In this document: positions 8,546 to 17,104 of the stretch, one piece after another | Numbering within the stretch: position 1 is the first letter of the stretch | Layout of the letters: each line of letters begins with the position of its first letter | Assembly: GCA_964611525.1 (NCBI GenBank) | Contig: CAZTAL010000020.1 | Location: 1-64,000, forward strand | From: JAAYJR01 sp964611525 | GTDB taxonomy: Bacteria > Bacteroidota > Bacteroidia > Bacteroidales > Prolixibacteraceae | Reading direction: 5' to 3' | Length of the DNA stretch: 64,000 nucleotides | Notes under the pieces: generated by a model | Database searches by the model: none | What the model was told of the DNA's origin: nothing | Seen by the model: the letters and a program-made list of their open reading frames with translations, nothing else | Program-made: the position numbers and the translations under genes

Positions 8546-9670
8546 ATGAAAATAGGTTTTGATGCAAAAAGAGCTTTTCTAAACTCCTCAGGACTGGGAA
8601 GCTATAGCAGAAATACTTTATATGCTCTCAATTTCTACTTTCCGGAATACAGTTATGTTCTTTTTACTCCTGAAGTAAACAACATACTATTTAAAAATTA
8701 TTCTTCCTTCAAAACAGTTTCTCCCCAAAAGTATATACCAGTAAAAATAAAATCCGTATGGTACAATCTTTTTTTAAAACCCCATATAATTGGTAACCAT
8801 CTAGATATTTTCCATGGATTAAGTAACAAACTGCCCAGAGGAATCCACCGAACCGGCATCCATTCTGTTGTTACAATACATGATCTGATCTTCATGCGCT
8901 ATCCCGAATTCTATAATTTTATAGATAAACATATCTATTTTAATAAAGTAAAATATGCATGCAATGTTGCTGATAAAATAATCGCCGTAAGTCAGCAAAC
9001 TAAAAATGATATTGAAGCATTTTTGCATATCAGACCTAATAAAATAGAAGTAATTTATCAACCTGTTTCTTCCGAATTTTTTCAAAATCAGGATACCTTC
9101 GCTATTCTTAATAAATATAAAATACATAAAAAATTTATACTTTCAGTCGGCACCCTTGAAAAAAGAAAAAACCAACTAACTCTTCTCAAAGCTTTAAAAG
9201 CAGCCAATATTAAGATACCTGTAGTTTTTGTGGGTCGACAAACATCCTATGTTTCCGAAATTAATCATTATATTAAAAAACATAAAATGGAAAAACAGGT
9301 AATATTTCTTAGTAATCTGCCGAAGAAGGATCTGGCCGGACTTTACCAAGGTGCATTTTTATCAATATATATTTCTATATTCGAAGGATTCGGCCTTCCA
9401 GTCATCGAATCAATGGCCGGTGGTTGTCCGGTTATTACCTCCAATACATCCTGTATGCCCGAAACAGCAGGCGGAGCTGCCGTTTTATGTGACCCGCACG
9501 ATGAAATAGAAATCGGTAAAAAAATTGCTTTCCTTTTGGAAAACAGTAAAAACAGAAAGGAAATTATCCAAAAGGGTATTAACAGGGCAAAATTATTTCA
9601 CCCGGAAATATATGCAAAAAATTTAATCTCCTTTTACAGGAATATTTTAACTGAAGATCATGCAAAATGA
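8546..9670 (+). CDS. Glycosyltransferase, GT4-type (GT-B fold)
   Basis: A 374-residue retaining glycosyltransferase of the family that transfers sugars from activated donors to cell-surface polysaccharides or lipids. It opens with IGFDAKRAFLNSSGLGSYSRN, the acceptor-side glycine loop. The C-terminal donor domain has SVGTLEKRKNQLTLLKAL and the E-x7-E motif in FEGFGLPVIESMAGGCPVI. No signal peptide or membrane helix is evident, so it is cytoplasmic or membrane-associated. Its stop overlaps the start of the next gene by 11 bp, but the two functions are unrelated as far as I can tell. Donor and acceptor are unknown. Confidence 0.88.
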   Translation: MKIGFDAKRAFLNSSGLGSYSRNTLYALNFYFPEYSYVLFTPEVNNILFKNYSSFKTVSPQKYIPVKIKSVWYNLFLKPHIIGNHLDIFHGLSNKLPRGIHRTGIHSVVTIHDLIFMRYPEFYNFIDKHIYFNKVKYACNVADKIIAVSQQTKNDIEAFLHIRPNKIEVIYQPVSSEFFQNQDTFAILNKYKIHKKFILSVGTLEKRKNQLTLLKALKAANIKIPVVFVGRQTSYVSEINHYIKKHKMEKQVIFLSNLPKKDLAGLYQGAFLSIYISIFEGFGLPVIESMAGGCPVITSNTSCMPETAGGAAVLCDPHDEIEIGKKIAFLLENSKNRKEIIQKGINRAKLFHPEIYAKNLISFYRNILTEDHAK

Positions 9671-10223
9671 CATCAATAAAGCGATAGAAGTACTAAAAAA
9701 GGGAGGAATCATTTTATATCCTACTGATACCATCTGGGGACTAGGTTGTGATGCTGTAAATACTGCAGCAGTGGATCGTATATACCGCATAAAAAAACGT
9801 GAAGACTTGAAAAGTATGTTGGTACTGATGGAAAATCCGGCTTTACTTGAACGTTATGTAGATGATGTTCCCGAAATTGCCTGGGATCTGGTGGATATAA
9901 GTACTACACCGCTTACTGTAATATATCCTAAAGCCAAAAATCTGGCATCCAACTTAATAGATAAAGATGGCAGCATAGGGATACGGTTTACAAAAGAAAA
10001 ATTTACTTCTCAATTATTACAACGGTTCAGGCGACCTGTAGTTTCTACCTCAGCAAATATAAGCGGGGAAAAACCACCGGCGAACTTTAATGAAATATCA
10101 GAGGAAATTAAAAATAAAGTAGACTATATTGTAAAATACCGCCAGGATGACCTTATATCTTCAAAACCTTCAGGAATCATTAAACTTTACTCCGACGGCC
10201 ATATTGATATAATAAGAAAATGA
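9660..10223 (+). CDS. L-threonylcarbamoyladenylate synthase (Sua5/YciO/YrdC family)
   Basis: Makes threonylcarbamoyl-AMP from threonine, bicarbonate and ATP, the first step toward t6A at position 37 of ANN-decoding tRNAs. The 187 residues are a single YrdC domain without the C-terminal Sua5 extension. Motifs seen are GGIILYPTDTIWGLGCDA at the start, the KRE.LKSM basic cluster that binds ATP, SIGIRFTKE, and PVVSTSANISGEKPP. It overlaps the upstream glycosyltransferase by 11 bp and ends 6 bp from a convergent gene. Confidence 0.92.
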   Translation: MQNDINKAIEVLKKGGIILYPTDTIWGLGCDAVNTAAVDRIYRIKKREDLKSMLVLMENPALLERYVDDVPEIAWDLVDISTTPLTVIYPKAKNLASNLIDKDGSIGIRFTKEKFTSQLLQRFRRPVVSTSANISGEKPPANFNEISEEIKNKVDYIVKYRQDDLISSKPSGIIKLYSDGHIDIIRK

Positions 10224-10229
10224 CTCCGT

Positions 10230-10937
10230 TCAATACTTGCCGACACCGCCGGAACCTACTACAGAATAATCAATATCAGGATTACCCAGATATTTAACAT
10301 CTCCCGAACCTAAAACACGTGCTTTAAGAGTTCCGTCAGTATAAACGATACAATCTCCTGATCCTGCAATTTTAATATCGACATTCCCTGCACGAAATCT
10401 TTCTGCAGTAAAATTACCGGAACCGGAAATTACTACATTCAAATCGTCAGTATTTCCACCTTTTTCAATAACAATATCACCGGAACCGGAGATAACAGCT
10501 TTTATCCTTTCAGCAGACAGCCTCCCGAGATCAATATCTCCACTGCCACTTACAGCTAAATCCAATATTCGTGATTCAATATCACTTCTTGCAATAATAT
10601 CGCCCGAACCTGAGACTGACAATCCGTCAATTTCAGGCACAGTCACATAAATCTCAACTCTGCCTGGATTAAACGATTCTGTGAAAAAACTCCTGGTTTT
10701 GAAACGAACTACCAATTCTCTCCCATTAACTTCAGTAATAAGTTCCTCAAGAGTTGAAGGCTTGGCTATTACTTCCAAACTCTGGGTTTCACCCTGCCTG
10801 ATATACAATTTACCTGAAACACGCAGGGAAACTTCTGAAAACGGACTAACTTCACGTTTTTCCTTTTCAGCACGTACAGATTGAGAATATATTAAACCAA
10901 TGATAAATAAGGTGGAAAATATTACTCTAAGCTTCAT
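10230..10937 (-). CDS. Exported GIN-domain (DUF2807) protein
   Basis: The 235 residues start with a signal peptide (MKLRVIFSTLFIIGLIYSQSVRA). A head GIN domain follows, a right-handed beta-helix of repeats. Here the repeat unit is easy to see: SGSGDI or a variant recurs at roughly 20-residue intervals (SVSGSGDII, AVSGSGDID, VISGSGDIV, VISGSGNFT, KIAGSGDC, RVLGSGDVK, SVVGSGG). These proteins are common in Bacteroidota, are thought to be surface-associated or adhesin-like, and have no agreed function. The start is preceded on the minus strand by the AT-rich leader AATTATAAAATTTTAAA that also occurs before purD and the DUF2723 gene. Confidence 0.88.
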   Translation of the reverse strand: MKLRVIFSTLFIIGLIYSQSVRAEKEKREVSPFSEVSLRVSGKLYIRQGETQSLEVIAKPSTLEELITEVNGRELVVRFKTRSFFTESFNPGRVEIYVTVPEIDGLSVSGSGDIIARSDIESRILDLAVSGSGDIDLGRLSAERIKAVISGSGDIVIEKGGNTDDLNVVISGSGNFTAERFRAGNVDIKIAGSGDCIVYTDGTLKARVLGSGDVKYLGNPDIDYSVVGSGGVGKY

Positions 10938-10980
10938 TTATTTAAAATTTTATAATTATTTGTAAATAAACTAAATAAAA

Positions 10981-11044
10981 ATTTGAGAACGCATAGAACC
11001 CTGCATGGACTATACCAGGTAGACTAAGCACTTCGTTCTCAAAT
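10981..11044. other. Stable hairpin in the gap between rimM and the GIN gene
   Basis: ATTTGAGAACG (10981-10991) and CGTTCTCAAAT (11034-11044) are perfect 11-bp complements separated by 42 bases. A third TTGAGAAC occurs near 11091. The hairpin lies downstream of rimM and upstream of the GIN gene, both on the minus strand. Neither flank has a clear T-run, so it could be a processing or regulatory element as well as a terminator. Confidence 0.4.
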
Positions 11045-11152
11045 AAACTTTTTCATACAAGACTTACGATACAATATTTCAGAGCATTTTTTGAGAACAC
11101 TTTAATGACGAATAAAATCTGAAAACGTTACAGATTGTATTAAAAAATTCTA

Positions 11153-11686
11153 TTATAATATTCCGGGAGGCAAATCCAATGTTAAAATTCTTCTTTTATG
11201 ATCTACCGAAACCAAAATATCTTCATTGTAAGGAACCAAAATATCCCTATTCTTGTATCTTACCGATAAAACAATATTATCTGAAAAATCGTCTACCCGG
11301 GAAATGATTCCTACTTCACCTAATTGTTTATCAACAAGAAAATAACCCGGCAAATTATAATTAAAGTTAGCTGCCGGTTTTTCATGAATTTCATTACTAA
11401 AAAGATATACTTCTCTTCCCGCGAGGCGGCGGGCGTTTTCTTCGTCTTCGATCCAGTTAAAAGTAAGAAATGCAGTTTTATCTGTATTAATTGTCAGGCC
11501 GTTTTCAGAAACAAAAAATGGAACAAGCAATCCCGATATCTCTATAAAAAATCTTTTTGCACGGGATATTGAATTTTTGAAGTCACTTTCAAATTCGAAT
11601 ATTAACTCACCTTTTACACCATGGGTTTTTCTTATAAAACCAATTTTACGGCATTGTTCTTTTGGTATTGTTTCCATAATACACAA
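11153..11686 (-). CDS. rimM: Ribosome maturation factor RimM
   Basis: Assists late assembly of the 30S subunit head, near S19. The 177 residues contain the N-terminal RimM beta-barrel (KIGFIRKTHGVKGELIFEFES) and the C-terminal PRC-barrel (GYFLVDKQLGEVGIISRVDD, then ILVPYNEDILVSVD and LDLPPGIL). The frame opens at 11686 but the fourth codon (ATG at 11677) is an equally good start. It follows rpsP on the same strand, as in the classic rpsP-rimM-trmD-rplS cluster, but trmD and rplS are absent here and a hairpin (11717-11743) separates rpsP from rimM. Confidence 0.93.
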   Translation of the reverse strand: MCIMETIPKEQCRKIGFIRKTHGVKGELIFEFESDFKNSISRAKRFFIEISGLLVPFFVSENGLTINTDKTAFLTFNWIEDEENARRLAGREVYLFSNEIHEKPAANFNYNLPGYFLVDKQLGEVGIISRVDDFSDNIVLSVRYKNRDILVPYNEDILVSVDHKRRILTLDLPPGIL

Positions 11687-11716
11687 AGATAGTTAAATCA
11701 TCTATGTTTCATAAAA

Positions 11717-11743
11717 AACCACCTGCCTGAATGACAAGTGGTT
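11717..11743 (-). terminator. Terminator or attenuator between rpsP and rimM
   Basis: Arms 11717-11725 (AACCACCTG) and 11735-11743 (CAAGTGGTT) pair over 9 bp with one mismatch. On the minus strand the stem is followed by TTTTTT. It lies about 160 bp after the rpsP stop and 30 bp before rimM. It would limit read-through from rpsP into rimM. Confidence 0.6.
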
Positions 11744-11903
11744 CTTTACTATATATTAATTTGTCTTTCCCTAAAACAAGTTTACTTCGTTATACTTGCT
11801 CTTAAAATGATTATCCCTACAGACCAAAACTTATATCTTTTCATTTATATAGGTGCTGTCAGGGTATATTTATATCATATTTATAAATTTTAACCAGAAC
11901 TAA

Positions 11904-12674
11904 TTAAGAATCTCCTTCATTTTTTGCTGCAGATTCTTTTTTGTCTTCGGGCATTGCCCCACTCTCCTTTGTTGTCTTTGAACCGGAGCCTTTCTTTCCG
12001 GCCGGTTTATCTTCCTTGCTTTTTTCAGGGGACAGAGCCTCGGTATTATTTGCTTTTACTTCGCTTTTTTCTCCTTTGCTTTTATCCTTCTCCTTCTTAT
12101 TTTCAGTAGCAACTGATGCTTGTGATTCTTTCTTTTTATCAGTTGTCTCTTCTGATTTTTCCTCAGGGGCTTCAACTACAGCTTTCTCCTCACTTCTTTC
12201 TGCCTCTTTAGCCAATTCAGCATTTTTAGCAGCTATAGCAGCAGCTTTTTCTTCTTTCTTTTTGGTTTCAGCTTCAAGAAGTTTTTTAGCCTTTGCACTT
12301 ACTTCTCCTTCAACACTTTCTTTTTTAGCCTGAATTTTAGCCTCCTTTTCAACAAGCCATTTCTCGAGTCGTCTCTTAGCCTCTTCTTCATCGAAAGCTC
12401 CTTTTTTTACTCCACCCATAAGGTGCTTCTTGTATAACACTCCTTTGTAAGATAATATTGCTCTTACGGTATCAGTAGGCTGGGCGCCTTTTGTAAGCCA
12501 GTCGTAAGCTTTATCAAAATCGAGATCTATTGTAGCAGGATTTGTGTTCGGATTGTACATGCCAATCCTTTCAATGTACCTGCCATCCCGTGGCGCCCTG
12601 CTATCTGCTATCACAATGTGATAGTAAGCATAACGTTTGCGGCCATGCCGCGTTAATCTCATTTTTACTGGCAT
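11904..12674 (-). CDS. rpsP: 30S ribosomal protein S16 with a long charged C-terminal tail
   Basis: Residues 1 to about 82 are a normal S16: PVKMRLTRHGRKRYAYYHIV, ADSRAPRDGRYIERIGMYNP, and GAQPTDTVRAILSYKGVLY. S16 is needed for 30S assembly. The remaining roughly 170 residues are low-complexity sequence rich in Lys, Glu, Ala and Ser, probably disordered. S16 in Bacteroidota often carries such an extension, but 256 residues is long even so. The gene has its own promoter (12706-12713) and a terminator-like hairpin downstream. Confidence 0.95.
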   Translation of the reverse strand: MPVKMRLTRHGRKRYAYYHIVIADSRAPRDGRYIERIGMYNPNTNPATIDLDFDKAYDWLTKGAQPTDTVRAILSYKGVLYKKHLMGGVKKGAFDEEEAKRRLEKWLVEKEAKIQAKKESVEGEVSAKAKKLLEAETKKKEEKAAAIAAKNAELAKEAERSEEKAVVEAPEEKSEETTDKKKESQASVATENKKEKDKSKGEKSEVKANNTEALSPEKSKEDKPAGKKGSGSKTTKESGAMPEDKKESAAKNEGDS

Positions 12675-12705
12675 ATTCTATTTTTTTATTTTGAAAAATG
12701 TGGCG

Positions 12706-12713
12706 CAAAGATA
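12706..12713 (-). promoter_or_regulatory. Putative -7 box of rpsP
   Basis: Minus strand TATCTTTG matches TAnnTTTG, about 32 bp before the rpsP ATG. Upstream is a T-rich stretch but no TTG at the expected spacing. Confidence 0.5.
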
Positions 12714-12762
12714 GTATAAAAAATCTCTCTGAGAAACAGATATATTTCTTTTTCTTTTTAGG

Positions 12763-13533
12763 TTACAAATTGTAATTAAAAAAATTTTCTAAATCCTTCA
12801 CCCTGATAGATATTAAACCATATTTATTGCAAAGTTGAAATACTTCCTCTAAAAAATCCGGATTTACTGAATAATCATTTTGACTTGTACTGATATTATG
12901 ACAATGCAAAACTAATACCTCATTATTTTTTATTGCTCTTTTAATACCTGCTTCGATATTATCAGAGGTTATTCCGTAATTATTATCTATTCCCATTGAA
13001 TTAATTATACTGTATGAAACAGTACTTGCAAAAATATTGTCATAATAATCAATAGTAGTGTCCTTAATATTCCATGTGGCTTTTCTAAGATATTGTATTC
13101 TTTGTAGCAATAATGAATCAATTTGTTCTGTAGAACTTCCATAGGGATAAGCAAACGATTTTATTTCGAAACCAAGGGATTCGAGTATTTCTATTGCCGG
13201 ATTTACCTCCTCAGAAAAATACATCTCAAAATTATCCTTAAAATCCATTGCATTAAGGTGATTAAATCCGTGACAACCAATTTCATGTCCGTCTTCTGCT
13301 AATTGTCTTAATTTTTTAATTTGACAATCAATAAGGTTTTGCGGCCTGTTTATAAAAAATGTAGCTTTAATATTGTATTCCAGAAATATGTCACTGAAAC
13401 TGTACCATTCATCAACATACTGATCATCAAATGTAAATATAATCCCCCCTTTCTGTTGATTTATATCTTGTGAATTCTTTATTAAACAACTTGTTGATAT
13501 TATTATCAATGCAAATGCATAATTCCACTTCAT
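12763..13533 (-). CDS. Polysaccharide deacetylase (NodB-homology) family protein
   Basis: A 256-residue protein with an N-terminal hydrophobic stretch and a possible lipoprotein cysteine (ISTSC, residue 16). The carbohydrate esterase 4 motifs are present: motif 1 IIFTFDDQYVDEW with the two Asp, motif 2 GHEIGCHGFNH with the HxxxH-like zinc pair, motif 3 FAYPYGSST, and a late VLVLHCHN strand with the final His. These enzymes remove N- or O-acetyl groups from surface glycans or peptidoglycan; the substrate here is unknown. It is more AT-rich in feel than rpsP and ruvC on either side, which might reflect insertion. Confidence 0.82.
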   Translation of the reverse strand: MKWNYAFALIIISTSCLIKNSQDINQQKGGIIFTFDDQYVDEWYSFSDIFLEYNIKATFFINRPQNLIDCQIKKLRQLAEDGHEIGCHGFNHLNAMDFKDNFEMYFSEEVNPAIEILESLGFEIKSFAYPYGSSTEQIDSLLLQRIQYLRKATWNIKDTTIDYYDNIFASTVSYSIINSMGIDNNYGITSDNIEAGIKRAIKNNEVLVLHCHNISTSQNDYSVNPDFLEEVFQLCNKYGLISIRVKDLENFFNYNL

Positions 13534-13585
13534 AATATATGCAATTCCAATTTTAAAAATATTTTTAATTTCATACTACCTACAA

Positions 13586-14140
13586 TTATTTTATACGGCC
13601 GGGGTTTTTTTTAATAAAATCAGACCAGTTTTTATACTCCCGTGACTTTTGTGGTTTGTCAAGCTGAATAAAATGACAGATGGCTACGGCAACGGCATCA
13701 CTGGCATCCAATCCTTTATCCATATCTTCTAAATTATATACTTTTTGCAAAAAGTAAGCAACCTGCTCCTTTGAAGCATTTCCCATGCCTGTAATCGATT
13801 GTTTAACAAGAAGAGGAGCATATTCATGAATAGGGACTGAATAATGGAGGGCAGCCGCCATAATAACGCCTTGTCCCCGCCCGAGTTTTAGCATCGACTG
13901 TACATTTTTACCATAAAAAGGAGCTTCAATGGCCATTACATCAGGCCGGTACTGCTTTATTATATGAAGAGAACGTTCATGGAGATGTTTTAGCCGCTGA
14001 TAATGATCAACATACCTTCCGGGAACGAGAGTACCCATATGCAGGATCACAGGATTGTTATTTCTTATTTCAACCAATCCGTAACCTGTAACTGTTGTTC
14101 CGGGATCTATTCCTAATATTTTTAAATATTTCTGATTCAT
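13586..14140 (-). CDS. ruvC: Holliday junction resolvase RuvC
   Basis: Endonuclease that cuts Holliday junctions with RuvAB during recombination. The 184 residues carry the four acidic residues of the RNase H-like site: Asp12 in ILGIDPGTTVTGYG, Glu in MAIEAPFYGKN (about residue 71), and the two Asp in GLDASDAVAVAICH (about residues 147 and 150). LKLGRGQGV is the conserved DNA-binding helix. It stands alone, without ruvA or ruvB nearby. A 53-bp gap separates it from the deacetylase downstream. Confidence 0.95.
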   Translation of the reverse strand: MNQKYLKILGIDPGTTVTGYGLVEIRNNNPVILHMGTLVPGRYVDHYQRLKHLHERSLHIIKQYRPDVMAIEAPFYGKNVQSMLKLGRGQGVIMAAALHYSVPIHEYAPLLVKQSITGMGNASKEQVAYFLQKVYNLEDMDKGLDASDAVAVAICHFIQLDKPQKSREYKNWSDFIKKNPGRIK

Positions 14141-14231
14141 CTCATTATAATTGTTTATTTTAACGGTATGAGATGGAACTCGTTATTTATAATGTTTCTC
14201 CTGTGTGAACTATAGTACATGACTCGTTTCA

Positions 14232-15122
14232 TTACTTATTTTGACCTTTCTTGTCAATCTGTTGCACGAAAATGCCGGCAACAATAAAAATCAATCCCAT
14301 AAAGGTAGTGATGAACAGTGTTTCTTTCAAAATAAAACGGATAAAAACCAAAGAAATAAAAGGAGTCAGAAAAACTAAATTGCCGATTTTGGCATTATTT
14401 GTACTAAGTTGCATTGCCTTCAGCCAAAAAATATAAACAATGCCTGCTTCGAAAATACCTACATAAATTGCTGCGTAAAAACTTATTCCTGCTTCAACCT
14501 GAAAATCGGAAAACAAAAACATACATATTGATAAAAAAATTAATCCGAAAAAAAAATTCAAAAATAATTTAACTATTTCATCTCTTTTATCGCGTACGTT
14601 CAAAATCCAGTAAAGCGACCATATTAACGAACTGCCCAGAGCCAGAAACACTCCGGTAAAATTGGTATTCCTGAAATTTGCTATGTCGCCCTGTGATGAA
14701 ATAATAATGACACCTGCAAAACTTATAAAGAGCCCGCCATAACTCTTAAATCCAATTTTTTGTCCTAATAAAGGAACCGAAAGTAAGGACAGAACAATGG
14801 GCCAGACCATATTCAGAGGTTGCGCAACCTGAGCAGGAAGTAATGAATAAGCCTTGAATAATATCAGGTAATATAATAACGGATTTAATGCACCTAAAAA
14901 AATTGAATAAATAATCTGTTTAGTGGTTTGACTGAAAATCAGTTTAATTTTTCTGGTTATAATAAGAAATACAAAAAGAATAACTACCGTAACAGCCGAA
15001 GCATAAAAAATAAGCTGAATATAATCAAGTTCATTTAGTGATAACTTAAAAGCTGTAGCAACCGTAGACCAAAATAATACAGCAAGTCCTGCAAAAAAAT
15101 AAGATTTACTGGTTGAATTCAT
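14232..15122 (-). CDS. EamA/DMT-family transporter
   Basis: A 296-residue inner-membrane protein with ten predicted hydrophobic helices in two repeats of five, the drug/metabolite transporter fold. The first repeat begins FFAGLAVLFWSTVATAFKLSL and ends around residue 135. The second begins near ALGSSLIWSLYWILNVRDK. Family members export amino acids or other metabolites; the substrate cannot be inferred. Its start overlaps the end of the upstream TPR gene by 17 bp, suggesting coupled translation. Confidence 0.88.
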   Translation of the reverse strand: MNSTSKSYFFAGLAVLFWSTVATAFKLSLNELDYIQLIFYASAVTVVILFVFLIITRKIKLIFSQTTKQIIYSIFLGALNPLLYYLILFKAYSLLPAQVAQPLNMVWPIVLSLLSVPLLGQKIGFKSYGGLFISFAGVIIISSQGDIANFRNTNFTGVFLALGSSLIWSLYWILNVRDKRDEIVKLFLNFFFGLIFLSICMFLFSDFQVEAGISFYAAIYVGIFEAGIVYIFWLKAMQLSTNNAKIGNLVFLTPFISLVFIRFILKETLFITTFMGLIFIVAGIFVQQIDKKGQNK

Positions 15123-17016
15123 CCGGCATTTCTCCTTCTATTAAAAATTCATCCTCATTATCACTTCTTTCGTCCGGATATTTTCCCCTTAATTCCCTGA
15201 ATTTTCTTCTTGATTCCTCAATAAATATGCTTCCGGGATGCATTGTTAACATTTCCCTGTATAATTCTTTTGCCTTCTCTCTTTTATCGAGGTGATAATT
15301 ATATAGTTCTGCCAGCATGAAAAGAGCATCATCGGCTAACATCTCGTAGCTGAAATCGCTTCTGATCTTTTCAAGGTAATCTGCTGCTAACTCGTAATTA
15401 TTATTTTCTATTTCAATTTTTGATTTTCTGTATAAAATTTCATCAACCAACGAGTGATATGGATAAATTTCTGCAAGGGAATCAAGTGTTGCCAAAGCAA
15501 GCGTGTCTTTTTTCCTGAAAAAAAATAAATCAGCCCGTGCAAACATTTGAAGGGGAACATCTGTTGTATCAAGGTTAAGATTATTTCCAATAAGCATAGA
15601 AAGTTCCATTGCATCATTTGCTGTCAATTTGGATGTACTTGATTTCAGTATATCCAATTGAGCCTTTGCCCAACTAAAATTTCCCATATAATAGCTAAGC
15701 CTGGCTTTCTTCAGTTTAACCTCATCTCCTAAAGAAGTATTTTTATTTGCATCAATAACCTGAGAATAAAGCAATACAGCTTCCCAGAGATCCCCTGCAT
15801 AAACATAAATATCAGCCAACTCAGACTTAAGCATTCCCTGTTCTTCAGGCTTTAAACGAGAAATCTCAAGACCTTTTTTTAATACCGAAACAGCTTTGTC
15901 AACATTATCCAGATAAAACCCCAGCAAATGGCCGTATTCAATTATCATATTCAAGACAGAAGCATGGAATCCGAAGAAATTTAATCCCCTTTCGAATTGA
16001 TCGGCCAGTTCCCTGTAATTAATTTTATCATAATGACCTTTAGTTGTACACTCCAGATAAGCTGAATGAATATTTTGAATATAGGCCTGTTCATAGAAAG
16101 GACTTTTATTACCTTTCTCCAACAAATACTCAAAGGCCTGACTGGCAGAAGAATAATCTTTATTGTTAACTGCCATCTTACCCAATTGCAATATATGCGC
16201 ACCTTCCTCACCTGTCCGGCGGTCAAGGGCAATAGATTGCCTCAGGGCAGCGGAAAAATTTTTTTCCTGAAGAAAAAACCAGATCAACAGCCGATTGTAG
16301 CCGATAACACCAGGTTCCCCCTGAATTCGCTTTAGAACCTGGTTCTTAAATATATTACGAAGACTGTCGTCCAGATCAAGGCGCAACGCTGAAGACAAAC
16401 TGCTCTCAACACGTTTTAACATTTTTTCATCTTGTCTGACCAAATTAAGATATTCCTCCATCATCTTTTCATAATCCCGCAAATACATATAAATTCTGGC
16501 AAGTTCCAAACTGAATTCTTCCTTGGGAAGAACCCGCCGTCCTTTCAAAAAAACTTTCTCTGCCCACTCGTATTCTCTGAAGTTAATAAAAGAATTAGCA
16601 GCCAAAATATAACTACCCTTGCTGGGAGTTATCAGTTTAACTGCCTCCTGAAATTTTTCCATTGCTTCCTTATCACGTTTCTGCACCTTTAATACGTATC
16701 CCCAGTAAATAAAAAGCCGTGCATTTGGATTAGACTGTTTTTTAATTTCCCTGCTGATGTTTGTCTCAGCTTCCTCATATCTTTTCATTTCTACCAAAGA
16801 AATAATATAAAGTCTGAAGTAATATATATTACGTGATAATTGATAAACATCCAGCAGGAGAGGCGCTGCTTTTTCATAATCTTTTGCATTATAATAAGAA
16901 ATAGCCAACCGGGAACTTGTCTGCAGCTCTTTTTGCCGGTTCTGTGCATTAACAGCAATGAGAATAAAAATCATAAGACCCGACATCAAAAAATATTTCG
17001 TATACTTTTTTATCAT
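15106..17016 (-). CDS. Exported tetratricopeptide-repeat protein
   Basis: The 636 residues begin with a signal peptide (YFLMSGLMIFILIAVNAQ, residues 8-25) and then consist of helical repeats. Clear TPR units include SYYNAKDYEKAAPLLLDVY, YEEAETNISREIKKQ, and KRDKEAMEKFQEAVKL. Near the C-terminus come NNNYELAADYLEKIR and KREKAKELYREML. The last 40 residues are acidic. No catalytic domain is present, so it is likely a periplasmic or envelope scaffold. It is followed by a coupled DMT transporter and diverges from lipA. Confidence 0.85.
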   Translation of the reverse strand: MIKKYTKYFLMSGLMIFILIAVNAQNRQKELQTSSRLAISYYNAKDYEKAAPLLLDVYQLSRNIYYFRLYIISLVEMKRYEEAETNISREIKKQSNPNARLFIYWGYVLKVQKRDKEAMEKFQEAVKLITPSKGSYILAANSFINFREYEWAEKVFLKGRRVLPKEEFSLELARIYMYLRDYEKMMEEYLNLVRQDEKMLKRVESSLSSALRLDLDDSLRNIFKNQVLKRIQGEPGVIGYNRLLIWFFLQEKNFSAALRQSIALDRRTGEEGAHILQLGKMAVNNKDYSSASQAFEYLLEKGNKSPFYEQAYIQNIHSAYLECTTKGHYDKINYRELADQFERGLNFFGFHASVLNMIIEYGHLLGFYLDNVDKAVSVLKKGLEISRLKPEEQGMLKSELADIYVYAGDLWEAVLLYSQVIDANKNTSLGDEVKLKKARLSYYMGNFSWAKAQLDILKSSTSKLTANDAMELSMLIGNNLNLDTTDVPLQMFARADLFFFRKKDTLALATLDSLAEIYPYHSLVDEILYRKSKIEIENNNYELAADYLEKIRSDFSYEMLADDALFMLAELYNYHLDKREKAKELYREMLTMHPGSIFIEESRRKFRELRGKYPDERSDNEDEFLIEGEMPDEFNQ

Positions 17017-17081
17017 ATCACAAAAATAACACTGAAAACCAAACTGTCATTTTTTTTATGACTTTTTTATATTTTTAGGAC

Positions 17082-17089
17082 TATCTTTA
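17082..17089 (+). promoter_or_regulatory. Possible -7 box of lipA
   Basis: TATCTTTA differs from TAnnTTTG only in the last base and lies 15 bp before the lipA ATG. Confidence 0.3.
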
Positions 17090-17104
17090 CAAAAATTATT
17101 TATT

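Noticed and set aside
11941..12333. A 130-residue plus-strand reading frame antisense to rpsP
   Set aside because: It is a shadow of the low-complexity S16 tail, full of Ser and Phe, with no recognisable motif.
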